A stretch of DNA of 64,000 nucleotides from Miltoncostaea marina. GTDB lineage: Bacteria; Actinomycetota; Thermoleophilia; Miltoncostaeales; Miltoncostaeaceae. Position numbers and translations under genes: made by a program. Under the pieces are notes generated by a model. It was given only the letters and a program-made list of their open reading frames with translations. It did not search any database and was not told where the DNA came from. The stretch lies in assembly GCF_018141525.1 (NCBI RefSeq), contig NZ_CP064655.1:1-64000 (forward strand), written 5' to 3'. Shown here in pieces: positions 22,402 through 30,311 of this stretch (positions are counted from its first letter, which is position 1; the number at the start of each line of letters is the position of its first letter).

Positions 22402-23373
22402 TCAGGTCGGCCGCGGCGGGTCCGACTTGAGGCGCGCGCCGCCGCGCGGGTCAACCACCCGCAGGGAGGGCCCGGGCGTGACGCGCAGCTCCGCGTGGCG
22501 CCCCAGGGGCTCGCCGTCGGCCTGCACGGCGACGGGCCCGTCGGCGCGCACGACGACCTCCGCGTGGGCGGCGCCGCCGCGCAGCGCGGGGCCCCCGAGG
22601 GGCAGGTCGCGCCCCCGCACGGCGCGCCCCATCACGGCGGCCAGGTCGGCGGGCCGGGCCCGCGTCAGCGCCACCCAGCCCAGGTGGCCGTCGAAGGCCG
22701 CGCCGGGCGCCAGGTCGAGCGGCCGCCGGCCCAGGTAGGTGTACGGCGTGCCGCAGGCGACGAGCACGGCGAGCGCGTCGTCGACCGGCGGGCCGCCGTC
22801 GGCCGCGACGCGCAGGCGCGGCTCGTGGCGGGCGCGCGCCGCGGCCACCAGCGCCCCGGCCGCGAAGCCCGCCTGGCGCAGCCGCCGCTTCGCCCGCGGG
22901 CGGGCCTCGATCCACTCCACGGTTGCGGCGTCGATGCCCATCCCCGCGTTGATCGTGAACACCACGTCCCGGTCGTCGGCGCGCAGGCGCCCCAGCGCCG
23001 CCGCGCGCACCCGACCCGCATCGAGCGCGGCGACGAGCAGCGGCACGGCGTCCGCCGGCCGCGCGGGCCAGCCGATCGCCCGGGCGAAGACGTTGGCGTT
23101 GCCGCCCGGCATCGGCGCGAGGGCGGTCGTGCCCCCCGCCAGGGCGCCGGCCGCGTCCGCGGCCGTGCCGTCACCGCCCAGGGTGACCACCGTCCGCGCC
23201 CCCTCGTCGGCGACCCGCCGCGCCAGGCGCCCGGCGTCGCCGGGCCCGCGCGTGGTGAGCGCCCACTCGAGGCCGGCCGGTCCCAGCGCCCGCGCGAGCT
23301 GCCCGCGCAGGCCGCGACCGGCGCGGGTGGCCACCGGGTTGACGATCAGCGCCACCGGCGCAAGGTCGCTCAC
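22402..23373 (-). CDS. Diacylglycerol kinase catalytic-domain protein (YegS/LCB5-like)
   Basis: Family members phosphorylate lipid alcohols such as diacylglycerol or sphingoid bases using ATP. The 323-residue product starts with VALIVNPVATRAGRG, has the nucleotide-binding TLGGDGTAADAAGAL and PMPGGNANVFAR, and continues into the two-layer C-terminal domain with QADGEPLG. The GTG at 23373 overlaps the hydrolase stop as GTGA, so the two are coupled. The exact lipid substrate cannot be told from sequence. Confidence 0.9.
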   Translation of the reverse strand: MSDLAPVALIVNPVATRAGRGLRGQLARALGPAGLEWALTTRGPGDAGRLARRVADEGARTVVTLGGDGTAADAAGALAGGTTALAPMPGGNANVFARAIGWPARPADAVPLLVAALDAGRVRAAALGRLRADDRDVVFTINAGMGIDAATVEWIEARPRAKRRLRQAGFAAGALVAAARARHEPRLRVAADGGPPVDDALAVLVACGTPYTYLGRRPLDLAPGAAFDGHLGWVALTRARPADLAAVMGRAVRGRDLPLGGPALRGGAAHAEVVVRADGPVAVQADGEPLGRHAELRVTPGPSLRVVDPRGGARLKSDPPRPT

Positions 23374-24077
23374 GCGCCGGTCAGGGTCAGCTCCAGCCGC
23401 GCCAGGAACGCCGCGACGAGCATCGCGAGCGTCGCGTCGAACTCGCCCATGGGCGTGTGACGCGCCCCGGGGATGAGCATCGTGCGCGCCATCGGCAGGG
23501 CGCGGCCGAGCTCCTCCGCGTACCGCGGCGGGGTGAACGGGTCGTCGTCGCCCACGATCACGAGGGCCGGGACGCCGATCGACGGCAGGGCGGCCGCGAG
23601 GTCCACGCTGCGGCACGCCCGGTAGTCGGCGAGCAGCGTGGCGGGGCCGCAGGCGTCGAGCGCCGCCCGGGCGGCCGCGGCGCCGGGCCCCGCCGGGTCG
23701 GCGAACGAGCCGGCGATCAGGCGCTCGCGCTCGGCGGCGAAGTCGGCCGCGGCCCGCTCCATCGCGCTGTCGGGCACCGGCAGGCGCGCCCCGGTGGCGA
23801 TCAGCACGAGGCCGTCCACCAGCTCCGGCCGCGTGCGTGCGACCTCCATGGCGACGGCCCCGCCCAGCGAGTGGCCGACCAGCGCGCGGGGGCCAGGGAC
23901 GGAGGCGATCGCCCCGCCCACGACCGCGCCCAGCTCGGCGAGCGAGGCGCGCGGGGCGCCGTCGGGGTGCCCTGGCAGGTCGAGCCCCACCGAGCCGCCG
24001 ACGCGCGCGCTGAGGCCCGCCCAGAGGCGGTGGTCGCCGCCGGAGCCGTGGATGAGGATCGGCCGGGGCGCGGACAC
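23370..24077 (-). CDS. Alpha/beta-hydrolase fold protein
   Basis: The 235-residue product has the oxyanion HGSGG near its start, the nucleophile elbow GHSLGG, the acid in VGDDDPFTPP and the histidine of ARHTPMGEF, giving a complete Ser-Asp-His set. It resembles small esterase/lipase or C-C hydrolase proteins; substrate unknown. The GTG at 24077 is chosen because TACGAT ends six bases upstream and because earlier starts only add unrelated residues. It precedes the lipid-kinase gene with a GTGA overlap, hinting at a lipid-related role. Confidence 0.88.
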   Translation of the reverse strand: MSAPRPILIHGSGGDHRLWAGLSARVGGSVGLDLPGHPDGAPRASLAELGAVVGGAIASVPGPRALVGHSLGGAVAMEVARTRPELVDGLVLIATGARLPVPDSAMERAAADFAAERERLIAGSFADPAGPGAAAARAALDACGPATLLADYRACRSVDLAAALPSIGVPALVIVGDDDPFTPPRYAEELGRALPMARTMLIPGARHTPMGEFDATLAMLVAAFLARLELTLTGA

Positions 24078-24083
24078 GTCGCG

Positions 24084-24089
24084 ATCGTA
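24084..24089 (-). promoter_or_regulatory. Candidate -10 box for the hydrolase unit
   Basis: TACGAT on the minus strand ends six bases before the GTG, indicating a leaderless message. It is divergent from the box for the HAD gene 34 bases away. Confidence 0.5.
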
Positions 24090-24122
24090 GTGCAGGGCGG
24101 GGGCCGGCCCGGGGCCCTCTGG

Positions 24123-24128
24123 TACCCT
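24123..24128 (+). promoter_or_regulatory. Candidate -10 box for the HAD phosphatase-ileS unit
   Basis: TACCCT ends seven bases before GTG 24136. This favours that GTG over the ATG two codons later. Confidence 0.5.
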
Positions 24129-24135
24129 CGGCCCG

Positions 24136-24798
24136 GTGGAGATGCTGCTCATCGCGTGCGATTTCGACGGGACGATCACCCGTCACGACACGCTCCACCT
24201 CATCGTCGAGACCTTCGGCGAGCGCGGCCTGTGGCAGGCCATCGAGCCGCGCCTGCGCGCGGGCGAGGTGACCCTCGAGCAGGCGATGCAGGAGGAGTTC
24301 GACACCGTCCGGGCCACGCCCGAGCAGGTGCGCGACCTCGTGCTGCGCGAGGCCGGCCTGCGCGACGGCTTCCCCGAGCTCGTGGCCTGGGCCCACGAGC
24401 GCGGCCACCGGCTGATCGTGTTCTCGTCCGGCTTCCGGTCGGTCATCGAGGCGGCCCTGGAGCACTGGGGCCTCGGCCACCTGCACGTCGAGAGCCACGA
24501 GGCGGTCTTCACCCCCGAGGGCTGCCGGCTGGTGTGGTCGGACCGCGGCGACCGCTGCGACGAGTGCGGCCGCCACTGCAAGCGCCACGACCTGCGCGCG
24601 CACGCGCGGCGCGGCGAGCGCCTGGTCTACATCGGCGACGGCGTCTCGGACCGCTGCGGCGCCGCCATGGCCGACGTCGTGTTCGCCCGCGCCCACCTCG
24701 CCCGCGACCTGGCCGAGGACGGCGTCCCCTTCCTGCCCTTCGAGGACTTCGTCGAGGTCCGCGAGCGCCTGGAGCGCGTCTCCACCCTGGCGGCATGA
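24136..24798 (+). CDS. HAD-family phosphatase, MtnX/SerB-like
   Basis: The 220-residue product has the HAD motifs in order: DFDGT near the start (nucleophile and acid aspartates), SSG in FSSGFRSV, and YIGDGVSDR near the end. Between them is a helical cap and an unusual Cys/His group CDECGRHCKRH that looks like a metal site. Similar proteins include 2-hydroxy-3-keto-5-methylthiopentenyl-1-phosphate phosphatase (MtnX) and phosphoserine phosphatase-like enzymes. No methionine-salvage genes lie nearby, so the substrate is open. The stop overlaps ileS as ATGA. Confidence 0.88.
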   Translation: MEMLLIACDFDGTITRHDTLHLIVETFGERGLWQAIEPRLRAGEVTLEQAMQEEFDTVRATPEQVRDLVLREAGLRDGFPELVAWAHERGHRLIVFSSGFRSVIEAALEHWGLGHLHVESHEAVFTPEGCRLVWSDRGDRCDECGRHCKRHDLRAHARRGERLVYIGDGVSDRCGAAMADVVFARAHLARDLAEDGVPFLPFEDFVEVRERLERVSTLAA

Positions 24799-27700
24799 GC
24801 GGCGGCCGCTGGCGCGAGGTGCCCCCGGCGTCGGCCTGGGGCGAGATGGAGGGGCGCGTGCTCGCCTTCTGGCGCGAGCGCAACGTGTTCGAGCGCAGCC
24901 TCGAGAACCGCCGCGGCGCCCAGCCGTGGCGCTTCTTCGAGGGCCCGCCCACCGCCAACGGCCGCCCGGGCTCGCACCACGTGCTCGCCCGCGTCTTCAA
25001 GGACATCTTCCCGCGCTTCCAGACGATGCGCGGCCGCTTCGTCGACCGTCGCGGCGGCTGGGACTGCCACGGCCTGCCGGTCGAGCTGGAGGTGGAGAAG
25101 CGGCTCGGCATCTCCGGCAAGCCGCAGATCGAGGCCTACGGCATCGCGGAGTTCAACGCCCTGTGCCGCGAGTCGGTGGTGGCGTACGTCGACGAGTGGG
25201 AGCGGCTCACCGAGCGCATCGGCTTCTGGGTGGACACGGGACGCGCCTACCGCACGATGGACACCGACTACATCGAGAGCGTCTGGTGGAGCCTCGCGCG
25301 GCTCTTCCGCGAGAACCGGCTCTACCGCAGCGGCAAGGTGGTGCCCTACTGCCCGCGCTGCGGCACCGCGCTGTCCAGCCACGAGGTGGCCCTCGGCTAC
25401 ATGGACGTGGAGGACCCGTCGGTCTTCGTGCGGCTGCCGCTGGCGGGGTCCGACGAGTCGCTGCTCGTCTGGACCACGACCCCCTGGACGCTGCCGGCCA
25501 ACCAGGCGGCCGCGGTCAACCCCGACGTCGTCTACGCCGCGGTCGAGCACGACGGCGAGACGCTCGTGCTGGCCGAGGCCCGCGTGGAGGCGGTGCTCGG
25601 CGAGGGCGCCCGGGTGATGCGGACCTTCCCGGCGTCCGAGCTGGTGGGGCGCGAGTACGCGCCGCCCTTCCCGTTCGTGCCGGGGGCCCACCGCGTGGTG
25701 CCGGCCGGCTTCGTCACCACGGACGACGGCACGGGGATCGTCCACATCGCCCCCGCCTTCGGCGAGGACGACATGGCGACCGGCCGCGAGCACGGGCTCG
25801 ACGCGCCCAATCCCGTCGGCCCCGACGGCCGCTATCTCGACGTGGTGGGGCCGTGGGCGGGCCGGGGCGTGAAGGAGGCCGACCCCGAGCTGGTCGCCGA
25901 CCTCGACGCGCGCGGCCTGCTGCTGCGCGCCGAGTCGTTCACCCACGCCTACCCGCACTGCTGGCGCTGCGGCACGCCGCTCATCTACTACGCCAAGCCC
26001 TCCTGGTACGTCCGCACCACCGAGGTGCGCGACCGCATGCTCGAGCTCAACGCGGGCATCGGGTGGCACCCCGAGCGGGTGCGCGACGGCCGCTTCGGCA
26101 AGTGGCTGGAGGGCAACGTCGACTGGGCGATCTCGCGCGACCGCTACTGGGGCACCCCGCTGCCGCTGTGGCGCTGCGGCGGCTGCGACGAGGTCGAGGC
26201 GATCGGCTCCTTCGCCGAGCTGCGCGAGCGGGCGGCCGCGCCGCTGCCCGAGCCGTTCGACCCGCACCGCCCGTTCGTCGACGACGTGGTGCTCGGCTGC
26301 GGCTCGTGCGGCGGCGAGATGCGCCGCGAGCCCGAGGTGATCGACGTCTGGTACGACAGCGGCGCGATGCCCTACGCCCAGGACCACCACCCGTTCGCGA
26401 CGGGGGGCGAGATCGGCGAGCGCGTCCCGGCCGACTACATCTGCGAGGCGCTCGACCAGACGCGCGGCTGGTTCTACTCGCTGCTCGCCGAGGCCGCGCT
26501 GCTGTTCGACGACACGGCCTACCGCAACGTCGTCTGCCTGGGCCTGATGCTCGACGCCGACGGCCAGAAGATGAGCAAGAGCCGGGGCAACGTGATCGAC
26601 CCCTGGACCGTGCTCGACCGCCAGGGGGCCGACGCCTTCCGCTGGTACCTGCTCACGGCGCAGAGCCCGTGGGAGTCGTTCCGCTTCAGCCTCGAGGCGG
26701 TCGACGAGGCGATGCGGCGCTTCCTGCTGACGCTCTGGAACACGCACTCGTTCCTCGTCACCTACGCGAGCCTGCCCGACGGCTGGGCCCCCGGCGGGCC
26801 GCCGCCCGCCCCCGGCGACCTGCGGCCGGTGGACCGCTGGATCCTGTCCCGCCTGGACGCGACCGTCGCGACCGTCACGGAGCGCCTCGACGGCTTCGAC
26901 GCCACCGGCGCCGGCCGCGCGATCGAGGGCTTCCTCGACGACCTCTCCAACTGGTACGTGCGCACCCAGCGGCGCCGCTTCTGGGGCGGCCGCGGCGGCG
27001 GCGCGGGCGCGGGCGCGCGCGCCGACGGCGACGCGGCGTTCGCCACCCTCCACGAGTGCCTGGCCACCCTGGCGCTGCTGGTGGCGCCGTTCTGCCCCTT
27101 CGTGGCGGAGGAGCTCCACGGCACCCTCGTGGCCGCGCACGACCCGGACGCGCCGGAGAGCGTGCACCTGGCCGACTGGCCGTCGCCGCGCGGCCGGCGC
27201 GACGAGGCGCTCGAGGCGGCGATGGCCGCCGCCCGCGAGGCGGTGGCGGTGGGCCGTGGCGCCCGGGCGGAGGCGAAGCTCAAGGTGCGCCAGCCGCTCG
27301 CCGAGGCCGTCGTCGCCTGCGCCCCGGCGCTCGCCGAGCGCATCGGCGGGCTCGTGGACCTGGTGGCCGAGGAGCTCAACGTGCGCGCCGTGCGGTTCGT
27401 GACCGACCCCGGCGAGCTCGTCGAGGTGAGCCTCAAGCCCAACTACCGGCGCCTCGGGCCGCGCTTCGGCAAGCGCATGCCGGCCGTCGCGGAGGCGGTG
27501 GCCGCGCTCGAGCCGGCCGCGGCCGCGCGGGCGCTCGACGCCGGCCAGCCGGTCGAGATCACGCTCGACGGCGTCGCCGAGCGGCTCGACGCCGACGACC
27601 TGCTGCGCGAGGCGCGCCCCAGCGAGGGCTACGCGGTGGGCCAGGACGCGGCGCTGGCCGTGGGCCTCGCCACCGCGATCACCGACGACCTGCGCCTGGA

Positions 27701-27980
27701 GGCGCTGGCCCGCGAGGTGGTGCACGCCGTGCAGGGCGCCCGCCGCGCGGCCGGCCTGCGCGTGGAGGAGCGCATCGCGCTGCACCTCGACGGCTCGGGG
27801 CTCGTGCGCGAGGCCATCGACCGCCACCGCGACGAGATCGCCGCCGAGACGCTCGCCACGAGCCTGTCGGTGTCCCACGGCGCGCCCTTCGCCGGGCTGC
27901 GCCACGAGGAGCTGATGGTCGACGGCGAGCCGCTCGCCCTGCGCCTGGAGCGCGCGGGCGAGGCGGCGCCGGCCGTCTAG
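24795..27980 (+). CDS. ileS: Isoleucyl-tRNA synthetase
   Basis: Attaches isoleucine to tRNA-Ile and edits valine. The 1061-residue protein has a HIGH-type motif in NGRPGSHH, the large CP1 editing domain with TTPWTLPANQA, KMSKS near 592 in QKMSKSRGN, and an anticodon-binding C-terminus with NWYVRTQRRRFW. The sequence style (GRPGSHH rather than GHIHIGH, and ELNVRAVRF near the end) resembles the eukaryote-like type 2 IleRS, a form associated with reduced mupirocin sensitivity; that is an inference. The ATG overlaps the HAD gene stop. Confidence 0.95.
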   Translation: MSGGRWREVPPASAWGEMEGRVLAFWRERNVFERSLENRRGAQPWRFFEGPPTANGRPGSHHVLARVFKDIFPRFQTMRGRFVDRRGGWDCHGLPVELEVEKRLGISGKPQIEAYGIAEFNALCRESVVAYVDEWERLTERIGFWVDTGRAYRTMDTDYIESVWWSLARLFRENRLYRSGKVVPYCPRCGTALSSHEVALGYMDVEDPSVFVRLPLAGSDESLLVWTTTPWTLPANQAAAVNPDVVYAAVEHDGETLVLAEARVEAVLGEGARVMRTFPASELVGREYAPPFPFVPGAHRVVPAGFVTTDDGTGIVHIAPAFGEDDMATGREHGLDAPNPVGPDGRYLDVVGPWAGRGVKEADPELVADLDARGLLLRAESFTHAYPHCWRCGTPLIYYAKPSWYVRTTEVRDRMLELNAGIGWHPERVRDGRFGKWLEGNVDWAISRDRYWGTPLPLWRCGGCDEVEAIGSFAELRERAAAPLPEPFDPHRPFVDDVVLGCGSCGGEMRREPEVIDVWYDSGAMPYAQDHHPFATGGEIGERVPADYICEALDQTRGWFYSLLAEAALLFDDTAYRNVVCLGLMLDADGQKMSKSRGNVIDPWTVLDRQGADAFRWYLLTAQSPWESFRFSLEAVDEAMRRFLLTLWNTHSFLVTYASLPDGWAPGGPPPAPGDLRPVDRWILSRLDATVATVTERLDGFDATGAGRAIEGFLDDLSNWYVRTQRRRFWGGRGGGAGAGARADGDAAFATLHECLATLALLVAPFCPFVAEELHGTLVAAHDPDAPESVHLADWPSPRGRRDEALEAAMAAAREAVAVGRGARAEAKLKVRQPLAEAVVACAPALAERIGGLVDLVAEELNVRAVRFVTDPGELVEVSLKPNYRRLGPRFGKRMPAVAEAVAALEPAAAARALDAGQPVEITLDGVAERLDADDLLREARPSEGYAVGQDAALAVGLATAITDDLRLEALAREVVHAVQGARRAAGLRVEERIALHLDGSGLVREAIDRHRDEIAAETLATSLSVSHGAPFAGLRHEELMVDGEPLALRLERAGEAAPAV

Positions 27981-27990
27981 CGCCCCCGGC

Positions 27991-28254
27991 TCAGGCCCCG
28001 CCGCCGCCCCAGGTCGCGGCCCGCGCGCCGAGCATCACGTCGTCGTCGGCGCGCAGGCGCGACCAGACCCGCTCCTCGTCGAGCCCCAGCCGCTCGATGA
28101 TGCCCGGCAGGTCGAGCACCCTGCGGGGCTCGTCGAGACGCAGGCCGACGACCTTGCCGTCGCCCTTGACGAGGGTGACGCCGTCCTCGACCCGCTCGGC
28201 CGACATGTCGGCGAAGGGCTGGACGTTCCCGAGGCGGAAGTAGATCGCGGGCAT
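27991..28254 (-). CDS. Small conserved-looking protein of unknown function (87 residues)
   Basis: I do not recognise the family. The product begins MPAIYFRLGNVQPF and alternates short hydrophobic and charged stretches (GVTLVKGDGKVVGLRLDE) suggesting a beta-rich fold, followed by a helical RVWSRLRADDDVML and a Gly-rich tail. No signal or membrane segment is seen. It starts six bases after the thioredoxin stop and is probably cotranscribed with the thioredoxin and L,D-transpeptidase genes. Confidence 0.65.
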   Translation of the reverse strand: MPAIYFRLGNVQPFADMSAERVEDGVTLVKGDGKVVGLRLDEPRRVLDLPGIIERLGLDEERVWSRLRADDDVMLGARAATWGGGGA

Positions 28255-28260
28255 GGATCC

Positions 28261-28605
28261 TCAGTCGGTCGGTGGCAGGTGTGCGGCGATGGCCCCCTGC
28301 AGCTTGCCAGGCTTCACCGCGCCGCTCAGGCGCGCGACCGGCTCGCCGGCGACGAACAGCAGGATGGTCGGCAGCGACAGGACGTCGTAGCGCGCCGCCA
28401 CCCCCGGCTCCTCGTCGACGTTGCAGGCGACCACGTCCAGGCGCCCCGCGTGGCGCTCGGCCAGCTCGCGGACGGCGGGCTCGAGCTTGACGCAGGGCGC
28501 GCACCACGGCGCCCAGAAGTCGACGAGCACCGGTCGCCCGCCGGCCAGCACGCGCTCGTCCCAGTCGGCGCCGGTCACCGGCGCGATCCCCGCGGGGGCG
28601 CTCAC
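28261..28605 (-). CDS. Thioredoxin
   Basis: Small cytoplasmic disulfide reductase. The 114-residue protein has the fold and active site WAPWCAPC, then NVDEEPGVAARYDVLSLPTI including the cis-proline. The central pair CAPC differs from the standard CGPC, which usually tunes redox potential. The GTG at 28605 overlaps the stop of the transpeptidase gene as GTGA. Coupling of thioredoxin to a cell-wall enzyme gene is unusual. Confidence 0.92.
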   Translation of the reverse strand: MSAPAGIAPVTGADWDERVLAGGRPVLVDFWAPWCAPCVKLEPAVRELAERHAGRLDVVACNVDEEPGVAARYDVLSLPTILLFVAGEPVARLSGAVKPGKLQGAIAAHLPPTD

Positions 28606-30209
28606 GGGCGGATCGACACCCGCATGCCGAGGGTGACCATCTCGTAGAGCTCCTCCACGTCCGGGATGTGCATCCGCATGCAGCCGTGGCTGGCCGCGGT
28701 GCCGATCGACGAGTCGGCGTACGTGCCGTGGATGCCGATCGCCGGCGCGGTGGTGCCGATCCAGCGGGTGCCGAGCGGGTTGCCGGGCCCCGGCGGGATG
28801 GTCGACAGTTCGGCCGCCCACGGCGAGTCGGGCGGGTACCAGGTCGGGTCGACCTGCTTGTCGTTGATCTCGTAGTCCCCGGTCGGCGTGGGGTGGGCCG
28901 GCTGCCCGACGGCGATGCGGTAGGTCTTCACGACCGTGCCGTGGCGGATCAGCCGCAGCTTGCGCTGGGTCAGGTTGACCACGATGCGGCCCACCATCGC
29001 CCGGCGCGTGCGCTCGTCGGCGACCCCGGTGCGCGGCAGGCCGTAGCGCTTCTGGTAGCGGCTGATCGACTTCGCGGTGACCGCGTCGATCACGCCGGTC
29101 AGCTTCGCCCGCTTCGGGTAGACCTTCGCCTCGCGCAGCCGCCGCTGCAGCTCCACGACGTCGTCCCCGCGCGCGCGGCGCCCCAGGTCGGCCGCGCCGA
29201 ACTCCTCGGTGCTGTCCACGTGCACGACCCGCGTGGCGCGGGCCCGGTTGCCCGCCCGGTCGCGCACGGTCACGGTGATCGCGTTGCGGCCCTGCGCCAG
29301 GGTGCCGACCGGCATCGCGAAGCGGGCGCCGTCGATCTCGAGCGCGGGGGTGGTGCCCGAGACCTCGCCGTAGCCGGCGGCGATCTCCTCGGGGGTGACG
29401 GCCTCGCGTCCCGTCACGCGCGCCACGACGGCGCCGTTGACGGACGCGGTGTACGTCAGCAGGCTCGGGTCGTCGGACGCGACCGAGCCGGTGAGCACCG
29501 GCTCGTCGGTCGCGGTGATCTGCTCGCCGGCGGCAGGCGCCGCCAGCGCGAGGTCCGGGGCGGTGGTGTCGACCGTCACCCGGCGCCGGCGCTCGGTGGT
29601 GTTGCCGGCGGCGTCGGTGGCCGTGACGGTGGTCGCCACGCGCCCCTCGGGCAGCCGGGCGACCAGCCTCCAGCGGCCGTCCTCGCCGGCCGCGGCGGCC
29701 GCCTCGCCGCCGGGGAAGCCCACGCTCACCCGCGCGCCGGCCTCGGCGCGGCCGGCGAACCGCACCGCGCGGCGGGCGACGAGGCCCCCACGCTCGGGCG
29801 CGGCCACGGCCAGCGCGGGGGGCCGGGTGTCGACGTCGAAGCTCCACGCGCGGCGCACGGTGCGGGCGAAGAGGTTGCCGCTCGAGAACCGCACGGCCAC
29901 CGCGTGCGACCCCTCCGCCAGGCGGGCGGGCGGGGTGAACTCGACCCGTCCGTCGCGGCCGCGCAGGTCGGCGGTGACGTCGCGCCCGTCGAGGGTCACG
30001 CGCAGGTCGCCGAGGCGGGCGCCGCCGGGCACCTCGAACGCGATGCGGGGGCGCCGGTCCGGCACGGCGCTGCCCGGCCCGGGCAGCGGGTCGTCCACCG
30101 AGGGCCGCTCGGCGAGCTGCCAGACGGCGAACGCCACCGCGGCGACGGCCGCCACGACGACGAGCGCGAGGGTGGCCCAGCCCCCCCGGCGCGAGCCCAA
30201 GACCTGCAC
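28602..30209 (-). CDS. L,D-transpeptidase with Ig-like repeats and a peptidoglycan-binding domain
   Basis: Forms 3-3 crosslinks in peptidoglycan or attaches proteins to it. The 535-residue product has an N-terminal membrane anchor (about 12-32). Two or three Ig-like/big domains follow (about 50-325), with repeats such as TVTATDAAGN and TVTVRDRAGN. A peptidoglycan-binding domain comes next (LQRRLREAKVY, about 345-405), then a YkuD catalytic domain ending in the motif SHGCMRM with nucleophile C510. GTG 30209 follows GGGAGGT by four bases. It leads a three-gene unit with thioredoxin and an 87-residue unknown. Confidence 0.92.
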   Translation of the reverse strand: MQVLGSRRGGWATLALVVVAAVAAVAFAVWQLAERPSVDDPLPGPGSAVPDRRPRIAFEVPGGARLGDLRVTLDGRDVTADLRGRDGRVEFTPPARLAEGSHAVAVRFSSGNLFARTVRRAWSFDVDTRPPALAVAAPERGGLVARRAVRFAGRAEAGARVSVGFPGGEAAAAAGEDGRWRLVARLPEGRVATTVTATDAAGNTTERRRRVTVDTTAPDLALAAPAAGEQITATDEPVLTGSVASDDPSLLTYTASVNGAVVARVTGREAVTPEEIAAGYGEVSGTTPALEIDGARFAMPVGTLAQGRNAITVTVRDRAGNRARATRVVHVDSTEEFGAADLGRRARGDDVVELQRRLREAKVYPKRAKLTGVIDAVTAKSISRYQKRYGLPRTGVADERTRRAMVGRIVVNLTQRKLRLIRHGTVVKTYRIAVGQPAHPTPTGDYEINDKQVDPTWYPPDSPWAAELSTIPPGPGNPLGTRWIGTTAPAIGIHGTYADSSIGTAASHGCMRMHIPDVEELYEMVTLGMRVSIRP

Positions 30210-30233
30210 GCGGACCTCCCGAGACCCCTCGAA

Positions 30234-30239
30234 ACCCTA
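30234..30239 (-). promoter_or_regulatory. Candidate -10 box for the L,D-transpeptidase unit
   Basis: TAGGGT on the minus strand would give a leader of about 18 bases containing GGGAGGT, so this unit is a leadered exception to the window's pattern. Confidence 0.4.
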
Positions 30240-30299
30240 GCAGCGACGCGCCTGATCCCAGTTCACCGGCGGCGACCACGATCCTCCACCCGACGGGCC

Positions 30300-30305
30300 T
30301 AGACT
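30300..30305 (+). promoter_or_regulatory. Candidate -10 box for polX
   Basis: TAGACT ends six bases before GTG 30312 with no ribosome-binding site, a leaderless arrangement. Confidence 0.5.
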
Positions 30306-30311
30306 GCCCCC

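Noticed and set aside
22402-24696. 764-residue reading frame covering the lipid-kinase gene and the region upstream
   Set aside because: Only the last 323 residues are a recognisable protein; the rest is a shadow of the hydrolase and the HAD gene.
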